From: Bacilli bacterium
GTDB lineage: Bacteria; Bacillota_I; Bacilli_A; RF39; UBA660
NCBI GenBank assembly: GCA_900757295.1
Contig: CAAENH010000088.1
Location: 1 to 8,476 of the forward strand
Length of the DNA stretch: 8,476 bases
Direction: 5' to 3'
Shown: piece after piece, positions 1 to 7,506 of the stretch
How the letters are laid out: every line of letters starts with the position of its first letter
Position numbering within the stretch: the first letter of the stretch is position 1
Translations under genes and position numbers: made by a program
The notes under the pieces: generated by a model
Database searches by the model: none
What the model saw: the letters and a program-made list of their open reading frames with translations, nothing else
What the model was told of the DNA's origin: nothing

Positions 1-48
1 TAATAAACATATTAATATAATAATTATTATTGCATATATCATACTCAT
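1..48 (-). CDS. N-terminal start of a membrane or exported protein, cut by the left edge
   Basis: On the minus strand an AAGGAG ribosome binding site (50-55) is followed by two in-frame ATG codons, at 46-48 and 40-42. The second has the better spacing of seven bases and I prefer it. The frame stays open to base 1 and reads M-I-Y-A followed by a run of Ile and Leu, the look of a signal peptide or first transmembrane helix. Only 14 to 16 codons are visible, so no family can be named. It lies 85 bases downstream of the short-chain dehydrogenase stop on the same strand and could be co-transcribed with it if the weak hairpin between them does not terminate. The call rests on the good ribosome binding site and the hydrophobic start; a chance open frame is possible in DNA this AT-rich. 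Confidence 0.55.
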   Translation of the reverse strand, partial: MSMIYAIIIIILICLL

Positions 49-71
49 ACTCCTTACTTTCTACTATATAT

Positions 72-121
72 TTTACATTAGAGTATAAAAAAAGAAAATA
101 CTTTTTTCTTTAAAATGTAAA
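72..121 (-). terminator. Nested AT-only hairpin after the dehydrogenase, possible weak terminator
   Basis: Two perfect inverted repeats are nested here: an outer pair, 72-79 with 114-121 (TTTACATT/AATGTAAA), and an inner pair, 91-98 with 104-111 (AAAGAAAA/TTTTCTTT, five-base loop). On the minus strand the inner stem runs straight into a T tract (87-93), the order expected of a Rho-independent terminator for the dehydrogenase. The inner stem has a single G-C pair, so it would be weak, and chance formation in AT-rich DNA is a real alternative. Confidence 0.35.
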
Positions 122-133
122 TCTAATATATAA

Positions 134-892
134 TTATATGTTAGAACTTTTTCTTCTTTGGATTCTATATATGATTTTTAATTGTAATTTATATGGTAAG
201 AATCTTGTTGCAAATATACCTAATCTAGTAGATAATCCTGGTATTATAATCAGTTTTTTCTTAAGTAATTTATCTATTGCAATACGTGCCACCTTAGGAC
301 TATTCATTTCTTTTATACTAAACTTACCCTTAGCAACTTTATTAAATTCTGTTGCTACTGGTCCTGGGCAAAGTGCACTTATAACTACTTTACTATTTTG
401 ATGTTTTAGTTCTTCATAAATAGCCATTGTTAATTTTAACACATAGTTTTTAGAAGCATAATAGGTGTTAAGTCTTGGTCCAGCTAGGAATCCTGCACTA
501 CTTGCAACATTTAAAATATAGCCAGAATCTCTTTTAATAAAATCTTTTAAAAATAATTTAGTTAAAATATGAGTACATTTAATATTAACGTCAATCATTT
601 CTAATTCTTTAGTTAAGTCAGTTTTGTTAAACATTCCAAATAAGCCAAATCCAGCATTATTTATTAAAATATCAATATTTTCTTTTTTTACTTGATCATA
701 TAATTTAAAACAATGTTGTTCTTGGGATAAATCTAAATTTATTATTGTTACACTTGTTTGTAATTCTTTCTTTAATTGTTCTAACCTATTTTTTCTTCTA
801 GCAACTAATATTAAATCATAATTTTTACTTGCTAAATATCTTGCCATATCTCTTCCTATACCACTACTTGCACCTGTAATTAAAGCCTTCAT
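134..892 (-). CDS. Short-chain dehydrogenase/reductase (SDR family oxidoreductase)
   Basis: A 252-residue classical SDR, the usual family length, expected to be a cytosolic NAD(P)(H)-dependent oxidoreductase acting on a carbonyl or hydroxyl group. The Rossmann nucleotide motif TGASSGIG is at residues 6-13. Basic residues after strand 2 (A31-R32-R33, then R36) favour NADPH over NADH. The structural NNAG motif is at 78-81. The catalytic tetrad appears complete: N103, S131 (in NVASSAG), Y144 and K148 (YYASK), followed by CPGPVATEF at 175-183. The basic, hydrophobic C-terminus (about 211-252) is typical of the COG0300/DltE-like subgroup, where the last helices may touch the membrane. The substrate cannot be read from sequence. 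The start follows a modest GGTGG site (897-901) four bases upstream. It lies 61 bases downstream of the pyrophosphatase, behind a terminator; I see no convincing promoter of its own. Confidence 0.93.
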   Translation of the reverse strand: MKALITGASSGIGRDMARYLASKNYDLILVARRKNRLEQLKKELQTSVTIINLDLSQEQHCFKLYDQVKKENIDILINNAGFGLFGMFNKTDLTKELEMIDVNIKCTHILTKLFLKDFIKRDSGYILNVASSAGFLAGPRLNTYYASKNYVLKLTMAIYEELKHQNSKVVISALCPGPVATEFNKVAKGKFSIKEMNSPKVARIAIDKLLKKKLIIIPGLSTRLGIFATRFLPYKLQLKIIYRIQRRKSSNI

Positions 893-933
893 ATTACCAC
901 CATTATTAGTTTATCATATTTAATTTATTCTAT

Positions 934-962
934 AAAAAAAAATTTAGATTTTTCTAAATTTT
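934..962 (-). terminator. Rho-independent terminator of the pyrophosphatase gene
   Basis: A perfect 10-base inverted repeat, 939-948 with 953-962, has a four-base loop. On the minus strand it is followed directly by a T tract (934-938). The stop codon of the pyrophosphatase (954-956, TAG) lies inside the first arm. The stem is AT-rich with one G-C pair, so termination may be partial, allowing some read-through into the dehydrogenase. Confidence 0.65.
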
Positions 963-2576
963 CTTTTCTATAACTTCCATTATATTTGGTAGCATTTGTT
1001 TTTTTCTAGATACTATATCTTGTAAATAAATACCTTGTTTAATATCAGAAATATTAAAACTGTCTGCAATTATTTCTTTTGCTGAATCATTATAAACAAC
1101 ATATGAGCCATTTTTAATAACGTCAGTTATAAATAAAACTGCTATTTTAAAACCTTGTTTTTCTAAATTATTTAATAATTCAACGTATTTAGATAAATCT
1201 TTTTCTATTTCTTCATAATCCATAGTTGTTATTTGAGATATAGCAAGTGCCACATCATCAACATTGTAATTTTTCATATCTTGACTTAAAATTTCTTCTG
1301 GTTTCATTCCTTTAATTGATGAACCAGCTTTAAACATTTCATATCCATATTTGTCTATATCAACATCAGCTATTTTAGCTAACTTATTAGCAACATCAAT
1401 ATCTAATTGAGTAGTTGTAGGAGATTTGAAAATCATTGTATCAGATAAAATTGCAGATAACATTAAACCAGCTATTTCTTTTGGAATAGTTATATGATTT
1501 TCTTCATATAAGTTATAAATAATTGTACAAGTACAACCAACTGGCATAGATCTAAAACTAATAGGCATAGTAGTACCGATTGTTCCTAAGTTATGATGAT
1601 CAACTATTTCTAAAATATTTGCTTCATCGATTCCTTCTACACTTTGAGATTTTTGGTTATGGTCTACTAAAATAACATCTTGTTTTTCAAAACTATTAGT
1701 ATCTGTTACTTTTAATAATCCTAAACAATGGCCTTTTTTATCTACTATAGGATAGTTTGTATGACCACACTTATTTATTACATCTAATATCTCACTTCTA
1801 TAATCTAATGAATTAAATACTATAGGATTTTCATTGATATTAATATTCTTTGCATATTCCGAAATTCTTATTTTTGTAGAAGTTGTATATGTATCATATG
1901 GTGTATAAATTACATTTACTTTATTTTCTTTAGCTAAAGATAGCATATCTTCTGTTAAATGATAATTACCATCTACTATTAATAATTTTATTTTACTTTC
2001 TAATGCTTTTTTAACAATATTATATCTATCTCCACATATAAGAATATTATCAGTATTTAATTCTATTTTTTCCACAAATGAAGAACTGTTATATGCAGCA
2101 ACTAGAAGATTGCCTTTGATTTCTTCATCAAATTTTAAAACTTCTTCGCCAGCTAGAGATTCTAAAATATTTGTATATGAAGTATGTAATTGACTTATAT
2201 CACCATTTATTAGTTCTTTGGCGATTTCTTTTAGAGTAATTAAGCCACATAATTTTTTATTATCATTAACAAGTGGTAGAGCTGTTATTTGATTGTCACT
2301 CATAAATTTAAATGCTTTTTCAATAGAAGCATTTGCATTTAATATAATTCCTTTTTTATAAGCAATATCTTCAACTTGAACTTTTACATCATTTAAATAG
2401 ATAGGTTCTTTTACTTTAAAATAATTTAAAGCAAATTTTGTTTCATTGTTAATTGTTCCTAATACTCTAGGTTCAGTATCCATACCTAATTGATTTTTTA
2501 AATAGGATAACGCAATACTTGAACTTACGGTATCTGTATCTGGTTTACGATGACCAAATATATAAGTTTTTACCAT
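954..2576 (-). CDS. ppaC: Manganese-dependent inorganic pyrophosphatase, family II, with CBS and DRTGG regulatory domains
   Basis: A 540-residue cytosolic enzyme that hydrolyses pyrophosphate to phosphate, pulling forward biosynthetic reactions that release PPi. It is a DHH/DHHA2 phosphoesterase split by a regulatory insert. The first metal motif GHRKPDTD is at residues 8-15 (H9, D13, D15). CBS 1 is at about 70-125, a DRTGG-type domain at about 150-245, and CBS 2 at about 248-295. The catalytic domain then resumes with VDHN (D305), DHH at 326-328, and the metal Asp of LSDT (D379). DHHA2 covers about 405-535 and ends in SRKKQ (523-527), which binds substrate phosphate. All expected ligands are present, so it should be active. 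CBS-pyrophosphatases are known to be inhibited by AMP or ADP, and those with DRTGG to be activated by diadenosine polyphosphates; the full insert suggests both inputs here. The Shine-Dalgarno is weak (AAGTGAG, 2580-2586). It lies 70 bases downstream of uvrB and has its own promoter and terminator. Confidence 0.95.
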   Translation of the reverse strand: MVKTYIFGHRKPDTDTVSSSIALSYLKNQLGMDTEPRVLGTINNETKFALNYFKVKEPIYLNDVKVQVEDIAYKKGIILNANASIEKAFKFMSDNQITALPLVNDNKKLCGLITLKEIAKELINGDISQLHTSYTNILESLAGEEVLKFDEEIKGNLLVAAYNSSSFVEKIELNTDNILICGDRYNIVKKALESKIKLLIVDGNYHLTEDMLSLAKENKVNVIYTPYDTYTTSTKIRISEYAKNININENPIVFNSLDYRSEILDVINKCGHTNYPIVDKKGHCLGLLKVTDTNSFEKQDVILVDHNQKSQSVEGIDEANILEIVDHHNLGTIGTTMPISFRSMPVGCTCTIIYNLYEENHITIPKEIAGLMLSAILSDTMIFKSPTTTQLDIDVANKLAKIADVDIDKYGYEMFKAGSSIKGMKPEEILSQDMKNYNVDDVALAISQITTMDYEEIEKDLSKYVELLNNLEKQGFKIAVLFITDVIKNGSYVVYNDSAKEIIADSFNISDIKQGIYLQDIVSRKKQMLPNIMEVIEKKI

Positions 2577-2601
2577 TTTCTCACTTCTTTCAACTTTTGT
2601 T

Positions 2602-2610
2602 ATTATATCA
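2602..2610 (-). promoter_or_regulatory. Extended -10 promoter for the pyrophosphatase gene
   Basis: The minus strand reads TGATATAAT here, a perfect extended -10 (TGnTATAAT). Transcription would start near 2595, giving a leader of about 18 bases before the ATG at 2576. No good -35 is visible at 16-18 bases (the sequence is a T run), which extended -10 promoters tolerate. No terminator is seen after uvrB, so read-through from uvrB may add to this transcript. Confidence 0.65.
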
Positions 2611-2646
2611 TAAATTGTTTTTACAAAAAAGATTGTTTATTAAGAT

Positions 2647-4599
2647 CTATTCACTTTGCATTTCAAATAAAACATTTCTTAATTCCATTGCTCTTTCAAA
2701 ATCTAATTCAGCAGCTGCTTTGTGCATTTCATTTTCTATTTTTTGCATTAATTCTATTTTGTCTTTTTTACTTAATTTTTGTTTTTGTTTTGATTTTTTC
2801 TCATCAACTTCATTACTAACAACTTCTCTAATTTCTTTTATTATAGTTTTTGGTGTTATATTATGTTCTTTATTATATTTATCTTGAATTTCTCTTCTTC
2901 TTGCTGTTTCTTTAATAGAATATTCCATTGCTTCACTAATTTGATCCGCATACATTATAACGTGACCAGATGCATTTCTTGCACATCTTCCTATTGTTTG
3001 AATTAAACTTCTAGAGCTTCTTAAAAACCCTTGTTTATCCGCATCCATTATGCATATTAAACTAACTTCTGGTATATCAATTCCTTCTCTAAGCAAGTTT
3101 ATACCAACTAGAACATCATATTTACCCATTCTTACTTCTTGAATTATTTTTAATCTTTCTAATGATTTAATTTCACTATGTAAATATGCTACTTTGATAT
3201 TAAATGAGCTTAAATAATTGGTTAATTCTTCAGCCATTCTAATAGTAAGCGTAGTAATTAATACTCTTTCATTTTTTCCTTTTCTTATTCTTATTTGTTC
3301 GATTATATCATCTATTTGACCTTCAGTAGGTTTGACTTCTATTGTTGGATCAAGTAATCCTGTTGGTCTAATGATTTGTTCAACATAATTATTATTTACT
3401 AATTCTAACTCATAATCACCTGGTGTTGCTGAAACATAAATAGCTTGATTTATTTTATTAACAAATTCTTCAAAGCGAAGAGGTCTATTATCTAGAGCAC
3501 TAGGTAATCTAAAACCATAATCTACTAAGGTTTGTTTTCTTGCTCTATCGCCATTATACATTCCTCTTACTTGAGGTAAAGTTACATGAGATTCGTCTAC
3601 TACTAATAAATAATCTTCTGGAAAAAAGTCTAACAATGTTGTTGGAGTCTCTCCTTCAGCTCTTAAAGATAAATGTCTGGAATAGTTTTCTACTCCACTA
3701 CAAAAGCCAGTCTCTTTTAACATTTCTATATCATACAAAGTTCTTTCTCTTAATCTTTGTTCTTCAATTAACTTGTTATTATCTTTTAATTCTTTTAATC
3801 TTACTTCTAACTCGGCTTCTATTCTTTTAATGGCCTCGTTTAATTTTTCTTTTGATGTAACAAAGTGTGAAGCTGGAAAAATTGAAATTGATTTCTTACT
3901 TTGAATTATCGCACCTGTTAATGGATCGAATGTCGTTATTCTATCAACATAATCACCAAATAGTTCAATTTTAATACCATGAGTTTTTTCATTAGCTGGT
4001 ATTACTTCAATTGTATCTCCCTTAGCACGAAATGTTCCACGATGAAAATCTAATTCACTTCTCTCATAAGTCATTTCAACCAATTTATTAATAATGTCAC
4101 TTCTTTTTATTTTATCATTAACATTCAAAGTTAGCATTCCATTTTCATATTCTTCTTTTTCACCAATATTATATATACAAGATACAGAAGCTACAATTAT
4201 TACATCTCTATTGTTAATTAATGCAGATGTTGCAGCATGTCTCATCTCATCTATTTCATCATTAATTGATGAATCTTTTTCGATATATGTGTCACTTGAT
4301 GGAACATATGCTTCTGGTTGATAATAGTCATAAAAACTAATAAAAAAAGCTACATGATTATTAGGAAATAATTCTTTAAACTCTGCATACAATTGTCCAG
4401 CAAGAGTTTTATTATGCGCAAGAACTAAGGTTGGCTTATTAGTTTGAGCAATTACATTAGCTATTGTAAATGTTTTCCCTGTCCCTGTTGCTCCTAACAA
4501 TACTTGTGATTTTTTACCGTTTTTTACTCCATCAACTAGTTCGCTTATAGCTTTATTTTGGTCTCCACTTGGTTTATAGTTTGATACTAAATTAAACAT
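2647..4599 (-). CDS. uvrB: UvrB, excinuclease ABC subunit B
   Basis: A full-length 650-residue UvrB, the damage-verifying DNA helicase-like subunit of nucleotide excision repair. It receives damaged DNA from UvrA, opens the strands with its beta-hairpin and recruits UvrC for incision. Walker A GATGTGKT is at residues 36-43, the beta-hairpin with [10 protein letters not shown] at about 87-111, and the Walker B-type DESH at 335-338. The SAT motif is at 390-392, motif V ([13 protein letters not shown]) at 499-511, motif VI at about 534-542, and the C-terminal UVR domain that contacts UvrC at about 613-648. Two conserved sites look altered: Phe89 where the hairpin normally has Tyr, and Cys539 where motif VI normally reads GRAARN. 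Start choice is firm: AAGGAGG (4605-4611) lies five bases before the ATG. The usual uvrA partner is not adjacent; the downstream neighbour is a pyrophosphatase. No clear Gram-positive LexA box is visible. Confidence 0.98.
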   Translation of the reverse strand: MFNLVSNYKPSGDQNKAISELVDGVKNGKKSQVLLGATGTGKTFTIANVIAQTNKPTLVLAHNKTLAGQLYAEFKELFPNNHVAFFISFYDYYQPEAYVPSSDTYIEKDSSINDEIDEMRHAATSALINNRDVIIVASVSCIYNIGEKEEYENGMLTLNVNDKIKRSDIINKLVEMTYERSELDFHRGTFRAKGDTIEVIPANEKTHGIKIELFGDYVDRITTFDPLTGAIIQSKKSISIFPASHFVTSKEKLNEAIKRIEAELEVRLKELKDNNKLIEEQRLRERTLYDIEMLKETGFCSGVENYSRHLSLRAEGETPTTLLDFFPEDYLLVVDESHVTLPQVRGMYNGDRARKQTLVDYGFRLPSALDNRPLRFEEFVNKINQAIYVSATPGDYELELVNNNYVEQIIRPTGLLDPTIEVKPTEGQIDDIIEQIRIRKGKNERVLITTLTIRMAEELTNYLSSFNIKVAYLHSEIKSLERLKIIQEVRMGKYDVLVGINLLREGIDIPEVSLICIMDADKQGFLRSSRSLIQTIGRCARNASGHVIMYADQISEAMEYSIKETARRREIQDKYNKEHNITPKTIIKEIREVVSNEVDEKKSKQKQKLSKKDKIELMQKIENEMHKAAAELDFERAMELRNVLFEMQSE

Positions 4600-4661
4600 A
4601 ACGTCCTCCTTATTTATTCATCAATGTTCTATTCGATTTTAAAGAAGTCTTCTGATAAATT

Positions 4662-4690
4662 ATTTTAACACTTACTTATTATAAAAACAA
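4662..4690 (-). promoter_or_regulatory. Candidate uvrB promoter
   Basis: On the minus strand TTGTTT (4685-4690) and TAAAAT (4662-4667) are separated by exactly 17 bases. The -10 matches consensus at five of six positions; the -35 matches only the TTG. Transcription would begin near 4655, leaving a leader of about 55 bases. A near-perfect dyad, AGAAG/CTTCT around one base (4643-4653), lies just after the predicted start and could be an operator or a small 5' hairpin. Confidence 0.4.
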
Positions 4691-4800
4691 GAAAGCAATA
4701 AGCATAGTATATTTATTTAATATTCTTTTATCCTATATAAATATTATACATATTTTTTTGATTTAATATATTTTATTTTTCTAGAATACAATAACATAAA

Positions 4801-4829
4801 TTGACACTAAATCACTTTTCTGGTATAAT
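4801..4829 (+). promoter_or_regulatory. Perfect consensus sigma-A promoter for the Fic gene
   Basis: TTGACA (4801-4806) and TATAAT (4824-4829) both match consensus at six of six positions, with the ideal 17-base spacer and an upstream TG (4821-4822) forming an extended -10. Transcription should start near 4836, about 23 bases before the ATG. No obvious operator palindrome overlaps it, so the sequence alone suggests strong, perhaps constitutive, initiation. Confidence 0.85.
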
Positions 4830-4858
4830 ATTTTAAATTTTAACGGAGGGGTTTTAAA

Positions 4859-5773
4859 ATGGGGCCAGAAAATGGAAGAAATAATAATGAAGTTTCGTTT
4901 TTTCATTTACAAGATTATATATCAAAAATAAAATTAACTGATAATACTTTATTTCATTTAGAAGAAACTAATAGAAATTTTGATGATTATTTTAAAAAGC
5001 TATCTGAAGTAGATAAAAATGCTATTTTATATTATTGGATTGATTCTTTAAAAAAGGAAATCAAATACTCTAATGCAATTGAAAACAATAGTAATGCTAG
5101 ATATTTAGCATTTGATGATGATGTTTTCTTTGAAACTCTAAACATAAGCCATACTAGAATCAAAAAATTACATCAATATATAACAAATTCCAATGTAGAT
5201 TCAGATTATCGAAAGTGTGATGTTAGAGTTAGTTCTATATATGAAGATGGAACAGAGGATGTTTTTTGGCACGGTGCAAAAAGTGAAGATGTTAAAAAGT
5301 TTATGGATGATTTTATACAAGTTTATAAACAAGATACTTTATCTAGTATTTTCTCATCGCCATTCTTAAAAAGTGCATTAATTCATTTGTTATTTGTAAG
5401 AATTCATCCTTTTAATGACGGGAATGGTCGAACTGCTAGAATGATTCATAATATTAAATTTACGCAATCATTAAATCATGTTTATAAATCTAATTTAATG
5501 GTTTGTCCATTAAATTTAAGTCAAAGTATTTTAGTTAATAAACATACTTATGTTAACATTTTAAATTCAATTTATTTTGATATGCAGCATAATTCTAATG
5601 ATGAAATTAATAAATGGTTTGATTTCATTTTAAATATGGTTGATGAACAAATTTATTATAATAATAATAAATTACCTAAACTATATGATGCTTTTAATAA
5701 TATATCTAAAATTTCTGAAAACGATGATTCATATTATGCTAATTATGCTAGAAAAATGAAACTATTTAAATAA
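4859..5773 (+). CDS. Class II Fic-domain protein (probable AMP transferase)
   Basis: A 304-residue Fic protein. Fic enzymes usually transfer AMP from ATP to a hydroxyl side chain of a target protein. The catalytic motif is complete, HPFNDGNGRTAR at residues 183-194: H183 is the general base, D187 binds metal, and the glycines and arginines bind ATP phosphates. An N-terminal inhibitory helix carries S71-N-A-I-E75-N76, matching the class II pattern (S/T)xxxE(G/N). Its Glu should pair with R194 and hold the enzyme inactive until relieved. The segment around VFWHGAKSEDV (135-145), before the core, fits the target-binding flap. There is no signal peptide or membrane segment, so it should be cytosolic. 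It lacks the C-terminal winged helix of longer class II proteins and has no antitoxin gene beside it, as expected for a self-inhibited enzyme. GGAGGGG (4845-4851) sets the ATG. The target is unknown; it sits upstream of a putative cysteine enzyme. Confidence 0.93.
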   Translation: MGPENGRNNNEVSFFHLQDYISKIKLTDNTLFHLEETNRNFDDYFKKLSEVDKNAILYYWIDSLKKEIKYSNAIENNSNARYLAFDDDVFFETLNISHTRIKKLHQYITNSNVDSDYRKCDVRVSSIYEDGTEDVFWHGAKSEDVKKFMDDFIQVYKQDTLSSIFSSPFLKSALIHLLFVRIHPFNDGNGRTARMIHNIKFTQSLNHVYKSNLMVCPLNLSQSILVNKHTYVNILNSIYFDMQHNSNDEINKWFDFILNMVDEQIYYNNNKLPKLYDAFNNISKISENDDSYYANYARKMKLFK

Positions 5774-5796
5774 GAACTTTAACAAGTTCTTTTTTT
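5772..5796 (+). terminator. Rho-independent terminator of the Fic gene
   Basis: A perfect eight-base stem, AAGAACTT (5772-5779) with AAGTTCTT (5784-5791), has a four-base loop TAAC and runs into a T tract (5790-5796). The TAA stop (5771-5773) overlaps its left edge. The -35 of the next gene's promoter lies in the loop and right arm. Confidence 0.8.
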
Positions 5797-5806
5797 ATAC
5801 TATAAT
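5779..5806 (+). promoter_or_regulatory. Promoter of the 559-residue protein, overlapping the Fic terminator
   Basis: TTAACA (5779-5784, five of six to consensus) and TATAAT (5801-5806, six of six) are separated by 16 bases. Transcription would start near 5813, only about 14 bases before the ATG at 5827. The AGGA Shine-Dalgarno (5813-5816) would then lie at the very 5' end of the message. Confidence 0.6.
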
Positions 5807-5826
5807 ATTTATAGGAATGTGATACT

Positions 5827-7506
5827 ATGGATATTAATGATTTATATAATAAAGTTACTCAAGGTGTAGATGAAAAGTGGAGCGATTTATATAAAATGAG
5901 ATATATTTATTTAACAGTAGGAAAATATCTAATAAAAAATACTGATTTTTTTTATTCTGTAGATAAAAAGCTTGGTAATCAAAATTTAAATATTAATGAA
6001 CTTTCTAATATTTATAATGATGAAAAAAATAATGGTGATTTAAAAGTAATATGTAAATCAGCAGCGTTAATTTTAAAATATTTATTTAGTAGATTTAATA
6101 TTGAATCTAAATTAGTGCAATCAACTAATAAAATTATCGCTAGTGATGATAATGAAAACCTAGATATTTACCATTGGTTTTTAGCTGCAAAAGATAAAGA
6201 TACTAATCAAACATATTTTATGACATTAATTTCTGATTTACCTTATATAAAGCTTAATATGTCTACTAAGCATTTTGGCAATAATATTTCTTACTTATCA
6301 TCTAATGCAGATGGATCAGTAACTCAAAATTATCAAGGCGAAGAAATTAAAAATACTTTTATACCACCTGAAACTTTGAAAAAAATTGATATTGATTTAG
6401 GGTATATTAATAGTTATTATAATACTAAAAATGGAAAATACAATTTATCTGAGGAAGTTACTTGGACTAATGACTATAATGATTATTCCCTTAGGCTTTT
6501 AAATACTGCTATGATTGCAAATAATTATTATTTGGACATTTTAATTTATGATACTCGTTTTTATAAAAGCTTAACTAATTTTAATGTAAATGGAAAAAAT
6601 ATAGATTTTACAGAAACTAAACTATCAGATATTACAAAAGAAGATTGGGATAAATTTAAAGATATTCTAGTTATACAAATTGTTAATTATTTTTCAACTA
6701 AGTACCCCGATAACTATTTTTCTAAAGAATACAAATATAATTATGACGAATGGTTAAAGACCATCTGTCTAAAATTGGAAAATTACATTTTAAATAATAA
6801 TCAATTTAATAAGGATATCAATGAATTAAAAATAAGTGATGATTTTAATTTTAAAAAGTGGAGTAGAAATTTAAAAAAAGCTGAAAAAAATAATATTGCT
6901 GATTTAGATATTTTGATGAAGCTAGATTATATAATAAATAATTTAACGTTTAACTTAAATAATTCTGAAGAACATTTTGATTTAGCTAAATTTATTAAAC
7001 AACTGGCTATATATTTTGTAAATCCAGATTTTCTACCAAATGATGATATTAATACATATGTTACTAATTCTTACATTGCTCATAAATTATATAAGTTGTT
7101 TCCAATTATATTAGACTGCGATCATAAAAGTGAATTTAACAACGGTGGATATAATGAACAGATAGTTATTATAAAAGAAATATTAAATAATATGTTCTTA
7201 GAAATAAATTATACTAATTCTAATATTTGTCAGTATAATGAAAATTATAGTAATATTGAAAATAGAATTCATATGTATTCAATAAAAAATAAAACTACTA
7301 ATGAATATGCTTTAATATTTAATGTTATTGCAAATCAAGATATTAGCAGTGAAAATGACTATTATTTTATTTATGATATGAAAAATAATACTTTTAAAGT
7401 TGCTGATATATTAAATATTTCTCTAGATTATATTATTATAAGCAATAGATTAAAGGGAATTATTGAAGATCTTGAAGCTCAAACTGAAGGAAGATATAAA
7501 AAATAG
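5827..7506 (+). CDS. Unrecognised 559-residue protein with a probable transglutaminase/papain-like N-terminal domain
   Basis: I do not recognise this protein by name. Residues about 20-150 have the order of a transglutaminase-like cysteine enzyme. A helix (YKMRYIYLTVGKYL, 22-35) comes first. Then VICKSAALILKYLF (74-87) is followed by NIESKLV (91-97), the shape of the nucleophile helix plus strand. Next come YHWFLAA (115-121) and LISDLPY (134-140). This proposes Cys76, His116 and Asp137 as the triad, with spacings of 40 and 21 residues. The family includes proteases, amidases and transamidases, so the reaction is open. Residues about 200-480 look largely helical and Asn-rich with no motif I can name. 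Residues about 480-550 look beta-rich and resemble the small convergent protein. There is no signal peptide or transmembrane helix. It starts 53 bases after the Fic stop, with AGGA ten bases before the ATG. It may act with the Fic protein, but each has its own promoter. Confidence 0.8.
   Translation: MDINDLYNKVTQGVDEKWSDLYKMRYIYLTVGKYLIKNTDFFYSVDKKLGNQNLNINELSNIYNDEKNNGDLKVICKSAALILKYLFSRFNIESKLVQSTNKIIASDDNENLDIYHWFLAAKDKDTNQTYFMTLISDLPYIKLNMSTKHFGNNISYLSSNADGSVTQNYQGEEIKNTFIPPETLKKIDIDLGYINSYYNTKNGKYNLSEEVTWTNDYNDYSLRLLNTAMIANNYYLDILIYDTRFYKSLTNFNVNGKNIDFTETKLSDITKEDWDKFKDILVIQIVNYFSTKYPDNYFSKEYKYNYDEWLKTICLKLENYILNNNQFNKDINELKISDDFNFKKWSRNLKKAEKNNIADLDILMKLDYIINNLTFNLNNSEEHFDLAKFIKQLAIYFVNPDFLPNDDINTYVTNSYIAHKLYKLFPIILDCDHKSEFNNGGYNEQIVIIKEILNNMFLEINYTNSNICQYNENYSNIENRIHMYSIKNKTTNEYALIFNVIANQDISSENDYYFIYDMKNNTFKVADILNISLDYIIISNRLKGIIEDLEAQTEGRYKK

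Larger units (their letters stand above)
4612..4858. other. Divergent intergenic spacer between uvrB and the Fic gene
   Basis: This 247-base spacer carries the 5' regions of two divergent genes: the candidate uvrB promoter on the left and the consensus Fic promoter on the right. The middle (about 4691-4800) is extremely AT-rich and shows no open frame with a ribosome binding site, no RNA gene and no strong hairpin. Confidence 0.6.

Noticed and set aside
138..401. Plus-strand open frame antisense to the dehydrogenase
   Set aside because: It lies wholly within a clear SDR gene on the other strand, has no ribosome binding site and reads as low-complexity hydrophobic sequence. It is a shadow frame, as are similar frames opposite uvrB and across the 2519-2887 junction.
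2610..2630. Hairpin after uvrB as a terminator
   Set aside because: Only a four-base TTGT/ACAA stem is present, too short to terminate; read-through into the pyrophosphatase is more likely.
4621..4636. Possible Gram-positive LexA (DinR) box upstream of uvrB
   Set aside because: The minus strand has CGAATAGAACATTG, which shares the left half with the CGAAC-N4-GTTCG pattern but matches poorly on the right half. It is too weak to call an SOS operator.
4859..5773. Fic gene as the toxin of a classical Fic/antitoxin or Phd-Doc pair
   Set aside because: The inhibitory motif is within the protein itself (class II) and no small antitoxin gene precedes or follows it. The next gene encodes 559 residues with no resemblance to Phd or FicA-type antitoxins.
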